A DNA stretch of 64,000 bases from VFKI01 sp964647825 (GTDB lineage: Bacteria > Pseudomonadota > Gammaproteobacteria > DSM-16500). Positions within the stretch are counted from its first letter, which is position 1; each line of letters begins with the position of its first letter. The position numbers and the translations under genes are program-made. The notes under the pieces are model-generated. The model searched no databases. It was not told the DNA's origin and worked only from the letters and a program-made list of their open reading frames with translations. The stretch is taken from assembly GCA_964647825.1 (NCBI GenBank), contig CAZYJL010000002.1, forward strand, positions 180,800-244,799. The letters are read 5' to 3'. Shown piece by piece: positions 36,110 to 43,894 of this stretch.

Positions 36110-36343
36110 GGGCCACCTCATATAAAATGGTCTGAAATAACACAGGTTTTGCAAATAATTAGTACCGTGATTTTCATTTAAGCTCATTATCTTGCATAAA
36201 AACGCTGTCACCCCGCACTTGTTGCGGGGTCCGGTACAAAAAATTAAACTTGATAAAAAAATAATTCAATATAGCGAAATCTTTTTTGGATTTAACTTAA
36301 ATTATTCTCTACACCAGACCCTGCAACAAGTGCGGGGTGACAG
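36110..36343. mobile_element. R3 element, copy 3, right end missing
   Basis: Starts GGGCCACCTCATATAAAATGG and follows copy 1 closely through the inner palindromes CACCCCGCACTTGTTGCGGGG and its facing partner, but the right terminal repeat is absent. The remnant stops about 10 bp before the stop codon of the kinase-like gene. Confidence 0.65.
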
Positions 36344-36353
36344 CATGAAAGGT

Positions 36354-37883
36354 TTATTTTTGCGACAATCTTTTTTCACTGCGTGACTCTTCTCTCATCG
36401 AAGATAGCTTTTCCTCTGAAGATGTCCTACTTTTTTCAAAAAAAGAATTTTTTAACCTGCTCAATAAACTTTTTTTATCTACAGATACCCTCATTTTTTC
36501 TTCTTGTTGCTGCATACGATACTTCACATACTCGCCCATATCACCCACAAAAGGTTTTTCATTTTTACTCATTTTTAACCATGTTAATTTTGTCGAAACA
36601 TTCATTCCGAGAGCGTCTAATTCTTTAAGTGTATTAGTATATTCTTTTGTATCAACTGACTCTCCTTTTATTTTCTTTTCCATCATCACTTGTAGTTTCA
36701 TCATATTGCCAGCCACTAAAGCTGCGCGACAATTTTCTTCCATAAAATTCTTATATGTCTTAAAAATACTATCAAACATAAAATCTATATTCTCTTTACG
36801 ATTAGCCTCTAACATGAAAGACTCTTTAGTTAATTCTTCATAAGCTATCCCAATATTCCCACAAACTGCCTGCAAAGAATTAACCAAATGCCACATTGCT
36901 TCCTTATCATCTTCTTTTTTTAATTTATCAAACAATGCTCGAAAATTATTTTTTTGTTCCGCAACCACTTCTTCAATTTTTTTATCTGCGCCTGTTCCTA
37001 ACTCAATCAGCGCTTTGGCAATTTCTTCTGATGGCACTAAATCAGGATAATGACGCCATAACTTGGATTGCATTTGTTTTTTACTTACACCTGCAACCGT
37101 TTCTCGATTAATAAAATCAATAATTCTATTTTCAGTAAGCCGCACTTTGCCACCAAAACTTTCAGGCGCATTCAATAAGTCATTAAATGCATGACCAAAA
37201 TCAATACGCACGACTTCAATTTTTTCTGATTTTTCTTCTTTCAAAACAATCATATTACCAGGATTGACATCATGATCGCCCAGCACTGCAGAAAGCGCGA
37301 TTGCCTTACAAAGACTCTCTTTCGCACCTACAAATTCTTTCGATTTTAAACCAACAATACCTGTCAATTCCGTTTCTGCAGGCTCAATTTGTCGATCGCT
37401 AAAATGGTAATGTTTTTGTTTTTCTGGTTTTTTAAATCGACATTGCTTTGCATACTCATTTAATGTCCCTTTCACATTTTTAAGATACTTTGAAGCAACA
37501 AGAATTCGCGTGGGCTTGTCAATACCATCCGTTTTATCTAGCACTAAGGATACCTCTGGCACTTTTTCTTTATCGTCTGCTGACATTAATGCGCGTGCAA
37601 AACCTGAAGCCAGCACTTCACCAAAATTCTCTCGGTCGGTACTTTTTGCTTTTGTTTTTCTAACGAAGGTATTGTCTAAAATAGAGGGTTTTAATTGAAA
37701 ATATTCGCGTTTACCTTTGGGAATGTACTTACCTTTAGAGTCAGCTTTATATACACGAGCACTCCCCGTTACACCGCCCGTCGCTGTTTTGCTTTTGGTA
37801 TTGAAATAATTTATATAATAAAATGGAACTTTATTTTTTACTTGTTCCTTTTCTTCTTTAAGTTCTTTTTCTTCTAGCGGCAT
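36354..37883 (-). CDS. Putative kinase-like effector protein
   Basis: 509 residues from the ATG at 37883 (eight bases after ggaggg). No signal peptide or spans. Landmarks in order: GGVTGSARVYKAD (about 36-48), a possible Gly-rich loop; EVLASGFARALM...VPEVSLVL (about 89-115), a helix pattern shared by HipA-like and PI3/4-kinase-like folds; ALSAVLGDHDVNPGNMIV (about 196-213), a catalytic loop with GDxDxNxGN; and VVRIDFGHAF (about 224-233), equivalent to the metal-binding DFG. C-terminal half is helical and Lys/Glu-rich, ending in Ser/Arg/Lys residues. By family knowledge this would be an ATP-dependent protein or lipid kinase; the Legionellales context suggests a secreted effector. Substrate unknown. 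Confidence 0.65.
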   Translation of the reverse strand: MPLEEKELKEEKEQVKNKVPFYYINYFNTKSKTATGGVTGSARVYKADSKGKYIPKGKREYFQLKPSILDNTFVRKTKAKSTDRENFGEVLASGFARALMSADDKEKVPEVSLVLDKTDGIDKPTRILVASKYLKNVKGTLNEYAKQCRFKKPEKQKHYHFSDRQIEPAETELTGIVGLKSKEFVGAKESLCKAIALSAVLGDHDVNPGNMIVLKEEKSEKIEVVRIDFGHAFNDLLNAPESFGGKVRLTENRIIDFINRETVAGVSKKQMQSKLWRHYPDLVPSEEIAKALIELGTGADKKIEEVVAEQKNNFRALFDKLKKEDDKEAMWHLVNSLQAVCGNIGIAYEELTKESFMLEANRKENIDFMFDSIFKTYKNFMEENCRAALVAGNMMKLQVMMEKKIKGESVDTKEYTNTLKELDALGMNVSTKLTWLKMSKNEKPFVGDMGEYVKYRMQQQEEKMRVSVDKKSLLSRLKNSFFEKSRTSSEEKLSSMREESRSEKRLSQK

Positions 37884-37970
37884 AAAAATACCCTCCAATT
37901 TCCTACCTTATTTTGAGTATAGGTAGGAATGGATTTTTTGCCGGGATGACTACGGTAAAGATATAGAAAA

Positions 37971-37999
37971 ACCCCGCTTTAACAAATGTCTCACGGGGT
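37971..37999 (-). terminator. Hairpin downstream of the arn-like genes
   Basis: On the minus strand ACCCCG and CGGGGT flank a 17-base loop and are followed by five T's, as expected for an intrinsic terminator of the operon ending at 38131. The stem includes the motif shared with 36081-36104. Confidence 0.5.
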
Positions 38000-38130
38000 A
38001 TTTTTAAGTTAACACATTGATTTTAATAGTAAAACACGAATATTTGTATATTATTGATTTTATTTACTTTTATCTTTTGTAAAATATTTTTATCAATATA
38101 ATCAATAATATAATTATACAAATTTGATTT

Positions 38131-39153
38131 TCATGGCTGAGCTAAATAATAGTCTAACGTCCGACGCAAGCCATCCGCAAAATTCACCGTCGGCTGCCAA
38201 TGTAATTTGTCATTCGCACGCCGAATCGATGGCACACGCAATGACACATCTTGATAGCCTGCGCCATAATACTGTTCTGCTGACACATCAACCAATTGCA
38301 CTTTTTCAGCAGCAGCCGCATACGCAGGATAATCACGAATCGACTGTACTAATTTTTCTGCCAACACACGAATAGAAATCGTTTCATGCGGATTACCAAC
38401 ATTAAAAATTTGTTGTGCCGCGCAATCATTTTTATTTTCGATCATACTTAATAATGCACGAATACCATCTTCAATATACATAAACGCACGTTGCTGCGCA
38501 CCGCCATTCACCAACATAATATTTTCACCACGTAAAATATTACCAATAAATTGCGTTAACACGCGTGAACCACCCGGCCGCGGATTAAAGACATTATCTA
38601 ATTTCGGGCCATACCAATTAAACGGGCGAAATAGTGTATACGCTAAGCCATGATGTTTACCGTAAGCATAAATCACGCGATCTAATAATTGTTTTGATGC
38701 TGAATAAATCCAACGTTCACGATGAATAGGCCCTGTCACTAGCGAAGACGTTTCTTCATCAAATTCTGCATCCGGACACATACCGTAGACCTCGGATGTC
38801 GATGGAAAAATCAACCTTTTTTTCATCTCAACACATTGCCGCACAATCGCTAAATTCGCTTCAAAATCCAATTCAAAAACACGCAAAGGTTCTTTCACAT
38901 ACACTGCAGGCGTGGCAATCGCGACCAACGGTAACACTACATCCGCTTGCTGCAAATGATCGGCAATCCATTTTTTTTCAACCAACATATCGCCACAATG
39001 AAAATTAAACTTTTTATGCGATAAACAATTTTCTAATTTATCTTGCGCCATATCTAATGCATGAATTTGCCAATCAGTATGCGTTAAAATCGCTTCACTT
39101 AAATGACTACCAATAAAGCCATTTGCACCTAAAATTAAAACTGTCAGACTCAT
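38131..39153 (-). CDS. ArnA-type UDP-glucuronate decarboxylase domain protein (stand-alone)
   Basis: 340 residues. Extended short-chain dehydrogenase: LILGANGFIGSHLSEAIL for NAD, TSEVYGMC with the catalytic Ser/Thr, YSASKQLLDRVIYAYG with Tyr and Lys, and LFRPFNWYGPKLD, close to the decarboxylase half of ArnA. That enzyme oxidises UDP-glucuronate and releases CO2 to give UDP-4-keto-arabinose. The formyltransferase half of ArnA is absent. Next to an ArnB-type aminotransferase, 31 bp apart, so the pair would form UDP-Ara4N or a similar amino sugar. Confidence 0.82.
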   Translation of the reverse strand: MSLTVLILGANGFIGSHLSEAILTHTDWQIHALDMAQDKLENCLSHKKFNFHCGDMLVEKKWIADHLQQADVVLPLVAIATPAVYVKEPLRVFELDFEANLAIVRQCVEMKKRLIFPSTSEVYGMCPDAEFDEETSSLVTGPIHRERWIYSASKQLLDRVIYAYGKHHGLAYTLFRPFNWYGPKLDNVFNPRPGGSRVLTQFIGNILRGENIMLVNGGAQQRAFMYIEDGIRALLSMIENKNDCAAQQIFNVGNPHETISIRVLAEKLVQSIRDYPAYAAAAEKVQLVDVSAEQYYGAGYQDVSLRVPSIRRANDKLHWQPTVNFADGLRRTLDYYLAQP

Positions 39154-39184
39154 CAGAAATACCTATTTTTTTTAAATAAAATCA

Positions 39185-40351
39185 TTATTTTTCAGAAAAA
39201 ATGCGCTGCATCACATCTATTACTCGATCCTGCACACTTTCACTCATTTCAGGAAACAACGGCAAACTCACAATACTTGCTCCCACTCGTTCAGCAACAG
39301 GAAAATCACCCGGCGCAAAGCCAAATACATTACGATAATAAGGAAAAAGATGTACTGGATGATAATGCAAACCGGTACCAATATTATTTTCTTTCATACG
39401 TTGCATAAACGCATCGCGTGACATCCCCGCCACGTCTGCATTCACTAACGGCGCATAAAGATGCCATGCATGCTTATGCGAATACGTCGGTGATTTTGGT
39501 AACGTAAAATAAGGCCAAGCTGATAATCTGTCTTGATACCGTTTTGCAAGTACCGTTCTTTTTTCAATAAATCCATCTAATGCTTTTAATTGATGGATAC
39601 CTAATGCAGCTTGTAAATCCATCATATTATATTTAAATCCAGGCACCACAATTTCATAATCTTGATTACCGGTTTTACCAAAACGATTCCATGCTTCACG
39701 ATCCATACCATGAAAACGTAATAAACTTATTTTTTTTGCTAATTTTTCATCCCGTGTGGCAACACATCCGCCCTCACCCGTTGTCATATTTTTATTGGGA
39801 TGAAAACTAAAAACTTGCGTATCACCTGTACTACCAATTTTTTTCCCGTGATACATTGCACCAATAGAATGCGCTGCATCTTCTAAAACGCGTAACCCAT
39901 GTTTTTCTGCCAGCGCATAAACAGGCTCTAAATCTACGGGTAAACCTGCAAAATGGACCGGCAAAATTACTCGTGTTTTTGGCGTGATGGCGGCTGCTAA
40001 TTTTTCACTATCAAAATTACGCGTACCTGCATCAATATCCACCAAAACAGGTTTTGCGCCCGCCAAAATAATCACATTAAGTGTGGCCGCAAATGTCAGC
40101 GGCGTAGTGATCACCTCATCCCCCGGCGCAAGTTCCATCGCAAGTAAAGCAAGGTGCAAACCCGCCGTTGCAGAAGACACCGGTAACACATAAGGACAGT
40201 CTAAATAACGAGATAAATCTGTTGTAAATTGCGCCACACGTGGGCCGGTCGTAATCCAACCTGACCGTAGGCAAGCAACGACTTCGGCGATCGCCTCCTC
40301 GCTAATCGAAGGCTTCGCAAAGGGTAAAAATTCTTCATTATTCTGGTGCAT
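39185..40351 (-). CDS. arnB: ArnB-like PLP-dependent sugar aminotransferase
   Basis: 388 residues, DegT/DnrJ/EryC1 family. FLPFAKPSISEEAIAEV and RSGWITTGP at the N-terminus match ArnB; the PLP lysine lies in SFHPNKNMTTGEGG and the phosphate site in EDAAHSIGA. In ArnB the reaction adds an amino group to UDP-4-keto-arabinose using glutamate. First gene of a two-gene unit with the decarboxylase. The rest of an arn operon (arnC, arnT, arnD) is not present here, although a GT2 of the ArnC/GtrB kind is at 19.7 kb. Confidence 0.82.
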   Translation of the reverse strand: MHQNNEEFLPFAKPSISEEAIAEVVACLRSGWITTGPRVAQFTTDLSRYLDCPYVLPVSSATAGLHLALLAMELAPGDEVITTPLTFAATLNVIILAGAKPVLVDIDAGTRNFDSEKLAAAITPKTRVILPVHFAGLPVDLEPVYALAEKHGLRVLEDAAHSIGAMYHGKKIGSTGDTQVFSFHPNKNMTTGEGGCVATRDEKLAKKISLLRFHGMDREAWNRFGKTGNQDYEIVVPGFKYNMMDLQAALGIHQLKALDGFIEKRTVLAKRYQDRLSAWPYFTLPKSPTYSHKHAWHLYAPLVNADVAGMSRDAFMQRMKENNIGTGLHYHPVHLFPYYRNVFGFAPGDFPVAERVGASIVSLPLFPEMSESVQDRVIDVMQRIFSEK

Positions 40352-40432
40352 AGATCGACCCTATATGGCATGAAATGCCGCGATCATACCTTTTTTTAAG
40401 AGTAGGCTCTACAGTCGCCTCACGCTTTGCTG

Positions 40433-40438
40433 TATAAT
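40433..40438 (+). promoter_or_regulatory. -10 box of the peroxiredoxin gene
   Basis: TATAAT 36 bp before the start codon at 40475. The -35 region is weak (TCTACA at 40408-40413 with a long spacer), which may mean an activator is needed. Confidence 0.5.
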
Positions 40439-40474
40439 TAGCCCCCGTTTTAATTGCTTCAGGAAATGTTAACA

Positions 40475-41080
40475 ATGACGATACTCACAAGTCGAAATGC
40501 CCCCGATTTTACCGCTGCAGCCGTACTCGCTAACGGCGAAATTGTCAATAATTTCAATCTCTCCAAAGAAATTAACGGCAAATACGGTCTTTTATTTTTT
40601 TACCCGTTAGATTTCACATTTGTCTGCCCTTCTGAATTAATTGCCCTTGATAACCGTATCAATGAATTCACTGAGCGCAACACATTAGTGATGGGGGTTT
40701 CCATTGATTCCCAATTTACCCATAACGCATGGCGCAAAACAGCCATTGCTGATGGCGGCATTGGTGAAGTCCGTTACCCACTGATTGCCGATACCAGCCA
40801 TGCCATCGCACGCGCATACGGGATTGAACACCCTGAGGCACAAATTGCATTACGCGCTGCATTTTTAATTGATCGTCAAGGCATCGTCCGCTCACAAATC
40901 GTTAACGACTTACCCATTGGTCGTAACATTGACGAGCTATTACGCCTGATCGACGCACTGCAATATCACGAGAAGCACGGTGAAGTCTGTCCTGCAGGAT
41001 GGGTAAAAGGTAAAACAGCAATCCAACCCAATGCAAAAGGCATTGCAAATTATTTAGAAGCAGAAGCAGATTCGCTATAA
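40475..41080 (+). CDS. AhpC/Prx1-type 2-Cys peroxiredoxin
   Basis: 201 residues from the ATG at 40475, ten bases after agga; an ATG three codons earlier overlaps the ribosome site. Peroxidatic Cys in FYPLDFTFVCPSE and resolving Cys in GEVCPAGW. Typical 2-Cys enzymes reduce hydrogen peroxide and organic peroxides with electrons from AhpF or thioredoxin; no reductase gene is adjacent. A clear terminator follows, so it is probably monocistronic. Confidence 0.92.
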   Translation: MTILTSRNAPDFTAAAVLANGEIVNNFNLSKEINGKYGLLFFYPLDFTFVCPSELIALDNRINEFTERNTLVMGVSIDSQFTHNAWRKTAIADGGIGEVRYPLIADTSHAIARAYGIEHPEAQIALRAAFLIDRQGIVRSQIVNDLPIGRNIDELLRLIDALQYHEKHGEVCPAGWVKGKTAIQPNAKGIANYLEAEADSL

Positions 41081-41139
41081 ATATCAAAAAAAATAAAATA
41101 AAAAATTTCATATTTTTTATTTTTTCGTTATTCGAAGAT

Positions 41140-41176
41140 GCTGCACATCATTTTATTTGATGCGCAGCTTTTTTTT
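41140..41176 (+). terminator. Intrinsic terminator of the peroxiredoxin gene
   Basis: GCTGCACATCA and TGATGCGCAGC form an 11-bp stem with one mismatch around a 7-base loop, followed by eight T's. Confidence 0.85.
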
Positions 41177-41449
41177 GCTTCACATTTTCTACTTTTTGTT
41201 TACAATCCCGAGGGTGATTTTATTATTACTATTTTTTTGTTATGAAAGTTAAAAAATAGTAGCAATAAAAAAAGACAGAATTTAAAAAAATTATACATAT
41301 TTTTAAATTCTGTACAAACCAAGAGAACAAAATAATCTAAACACAGAGTCTATTTGTATTTAAGATTATTTTTTACTTGCAATACGAAATATTTATCGGT
41401 AGCTTTTAGAGCCGTCCGGATCAAATTTATATCAAGGAGATACAGAAAG
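41177..41449 (+). promoter_or_regulatory. AT-rich leader of the LbtU-type porin gene with two hairpins
   Basis: Two perfect stems lie in a row: ACTATTTTTT with AAAAAATAGT (41228-41260) and ACAGAATTTAAAAA with TTTTTAAATTCTGT (41275-41313). No gene is encoded in this stretch. A long structured leader fits a regulated outer-membrane protein, but no Fur box or known riboswitch was recognised. Confidence 0.35.
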
Positions 41450-42859
41450 ATGAAACTCAAACTCGTTGTTGCATCAATGAGCGTTTTGGGCCTGGTTACC
41501 TGCTCCGCTTATGCAGCAGATGCCACAGCTACAGCTCCTGTAAAACACAAACATCACCACCACCACGTTGTAAAAAAACATCATCAGGAAGTAGCAAATA
41601 GTGATGCGGTTGCACAACCAGTCAGCTACAAAGACATGGGTGCACTGCCAACCTGCCCGATCGTTGATCAATACACAACGACACTTGATGTCATGGGACA
41701 AAACGTTGGTCGTGCAAAACCAACGGAAGATTGCAACAAGTTAATTTCTTTTGCTGGTGGCATTAACTTTGATGCAAAGTGGGGCAATCGCTCACTTGGC
41801 TATCAAGGTGAAAACTATCAAAGACTGGCACTGAATGACGCTTACTTAAATGTCTTCGGTAATGTCAATGAATGGACCAAAGCATTTGCTAGCTTGAGCT
41901 ATGGCGATCCAAGCGATCAAAGCACCAACACTTTCAACACAACCAGTATTGGTACCTACACACACACAGGCCAGTATAGCAATGTGTACACCAATAACAG
42001 CGACAATAAAATCACATTGGAACAAGGCTTCATTCGCTTTGCCAATTTTGATCAATACCCTGTCTTCTTACAAATCGGTAAGCAATTTCAGGATTTCGGT
42101 CGTTACACCATCCATCCTGTAACACGTTCTACGACGCAAGTCTTGTCTGAAACGTTACAGACCTCTGCTAACCTTGGCTTTATCACAGCAATGGGCTTCC
42201 ACGGTAGCGTCTACGCTTTCGACAATCCTTTACCTGAGCGTAATGGTAGCGGCGCTGTTCAAGGTCACAATGTCACGGACTACGGCGTGTCTTTAGGTTA
42301 CGACTTAGTGAATGACCAACTTGGTTATGGCATTAATGTCGGTTGGTTGTACAACATGACCGGCGTGAATGATGTGGAAGGTGCTGTTAATCAGTTCAGA
42401 GGTACAACAACGCCACCATCAACCGCACAATCTACCGAAAGCAGCTACAAAGATCGCGTCAGTGGTCTTTCTATTGATGGTAGAGTGAACAGTGGTCCAT
42501 TCTCTTTAATCGCTGACTATGTCACAGCCTTACAAAGATTCAATGCTGCTGATTTAGCTGTCAGTGCTTCCAACCCAACACAAGGTGCAAAACCATGGGC
42601 CGGCAATATCCAAGCTGGTTATACCTTTGTTGCAATGGAAAGAAACCAAAACATTTACTTAGGCTACCAAGCTTCTGGTAATGCTTTGTATGTTGCTCTG
42701 CCAAAATCCCGCTGGTTAGTTGGCTGGAACACAGACGTATGGAAAGCAACCAACTTGGGCGTTGAAGTCGGTCATGACATTGACTACGGCAAAGGCCAAG
42801 GCGGTACTGGCGACAGCAACAACACGATTGGCTTACGCGCAGCTGTTAAGTTTGGTTAA
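41450..42859 (+). CDS. lbtU: LbtU-family siderophore porin (outer membrane)
   Basis: 469 residues from the ATG at 41450 (aaggaga eight bases upstream). Signal peptide MKLKLVVASMSVLGLVTCSAYA with an AYA cleavage site, then a His/Lys-rich segment (HKHHHHHVVKKHH, about 34-46), then YKDMGALPTCP and a long beta-barrel ending VKFG. The blocks LISFAGGINFDAKWGNRS, GENYQRLALNDAYLNV, VFLQIGKQFQDFGRY and LGFITAMGFHGSVYAFDNPL match the LbtU family known in Legionella for uptake of legiobactin. The His-rich stretch may bind metal. Monocistronic, with a strong terminator. Confidence 0.78.
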   Translation: MKLKLVVASMSVLGLVTCSAYAADATATAPVKHKHHHHHVVKKHHQEVANSDAVAQPVSYKDMGALPTCPIVDQYTTTLDVMGQNVGRAKPTEDCNKLISFAGGINFDAKWGNRSLGYQGENYQRLALNDAYLNVFGNVNEWTKAFASLSYGDPSDQSTNTFNTTSIGTYTHTGQYSNVYTNNSDNKITLEQGFIRFANFDQYPVFLQIGKQFQDFGRYTIHPVTRSTTQVLSETLQTSANLGFITAMGFHGSVYAFDNPLPERNGSGAVQGHNVTDYGVSLGYDLVNDQLGYGINVGWLYNMTGVNDVEGAVNQFRGTTTPPSTAQSTESSYKDRVSGLSIDGRVNSGPFSLIADYVTALQRFNAADLAVSASNPTQGAKPWAGNIQAGYTFVAMERNQNIYLGYQASGNALYVALPKSRWLVGWNTDVWKATNLGVEVGHDIDYGKGQGGTGDSNNTIGLRAAVKFG

Positions 42860-42895
42860 TTGCGTAATCTGAAGTGAAAAGTAAATAGCAAAATC

Positions 42896-42923
42896 AAAAA
42901 AGCCTGCAATTGCAGGCTTTTTT
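42896..42923 (+). terminator. Intrinsic terminator of the LbtU-type porin gene
   Basis: AGCCTGCAATTGCAGGCT is a perfect self-complementary stem preceded by A's and followed by six T's. Confidence 0.9.
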
Positions 42924-42986
42924 GTTGATCAACCTCAAAACCAAAATTAAATCAAATTTAATCAAAATTAATGAGTTAACTTTTAC

Positions 42987-43168
42987 GCAACCTAAGGTCT
43001 CTAGGATTTTTTTACTTCGCTGCATAACACAGGTCCCGCAGAGACAGTCCTTAAACGAAGCAGTGCCCTTTGATGATTCATGAAGCGTATTATATTGGTA
43101 AAATGCAACCTGCTGTTGAGCAATGGCGGTCAGCGAAGCAAAAAAATCCTAGCAGCCTGAGCTGTTAC
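42987..43168 (+). mobile_element. R2 inverted-repeat element, copy 2 (182 bp)
   Basis: Arms around TCTAGGATTTTTTTACTTCG and CGAAGCAAAAAAATCCTAG are inverted repeats. Contains the core CAGGTCCCGCAGAGACAG and the GATGATTCATGAAGCG hairpin. Ends 17 bp before the rnt stop. With the porin terminator it fills the 42860-43184 gap. Confidence 0.75.
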
Positions 43169-43184
43169 ACTTTTACTAAAAAAG

Positions 43185-43778
43185 CTATTTCATGCCCCAT
43201 CGACTCGTGTTCACCATCTGACAAAACAAATCCGCCGTCTTACTTGCATCATACACAGCAGAATGCGCTTGCCGTGTATCGAAAGAAATATTGGCACGTC
43301 GCAATGCTTTCGCCAGCACGGTCTCGCCATAGGCAACTGCGGCCAAAGAAGCCGTATCCAGTGTTGTAAACGAATGAAAAGGATGTGTCGCGAAACCACA
43401 GCGTTGAATCGCCGCATTAATAAAAGCTAAATCAAACCATGCATTATGCCCAACCAACACGGCGCGATGACATTCCGTTTCTGCAAGATGCTTCCTTACA
43501 AGCGAAAACAAGCCGTGCAATGCTTGCTGTTCTGTTAAGGCATAACGTAATGGTGACACAGGATCAATACCAGTCACCGCCAGTGCTTCAGGATCGAGTC
43601 GGGCGCCCGGAAAAGGTTCTACTGGCCAAAAGCCTATCTCATTTGGAAATAACTTTCCCTCTTGATCCATAACAAGTGTCACTGCCGCAATCTCCAGTAA
43701 ACCATCCGTTGCAGGATGCAAGCCAGTGGTCTCAATATCCACCACAATCGGTAAAAGGCCACGAAAACGCCGAGCCAT
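43185..43778 (-). CDS. rnt: Ribonuclease T
   Basis: 197 residues from the ATG at 43778 (gggagga directly upstream). DEDDh 3'-5' exonuclease that trims tRNA and other small RNA 3' ends. ExoI VVDIETTGLHPATDGLLEIAA, GIDPVSP, ExoII GHNAWFDLAFINAA, HPFHSFTTLDTASLA and ExoIII QAHSAVYDASKTADLF. The FRGLLPIVVDIETTG start is close to Escherichia coli RNase T rather than to the polymerase III epsilon subunit. Confidence 0.9.
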   Translation of the reverse strand: MARRFRGLLPIVVDIETTGLHPATDGLLEIAAVTLVMDQEGKLFPNEIGFWPVEPFPGARLDPEALAVTGIDPVSPLRYALTEQQALHGLFSLVRKHLAETECHRAVLVGHNAWFDLAFINAAIQRCGFATHPFHSFTTLDTASLAAVAYGETVLAKALRRANISFDTRQAHSAVYDASKTADLFCQMVNTSRWGMK

Positions 43779-43894
43779 TCCTCCCTTTTTTCGTCTAGCA
43801 GACAAGCGTATGATTCCTCAAGTTAGCGTAGTGATACGTGATGATGACGGGCTGCGAGTATATCAACAAAACAACAGAATCGGACAATACTGAC

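Noticed and set aside
36192..36386. A 64-codon plus-strand frame overlapping the truncated R3 copy
   Set aside because: It is made of R3 repeat sequence.
42987..43369. A 99-codon plus-strand frame through the R2 copy into rnt
   Set aside because: It consists of R2 sequence and the antisense of rnt.
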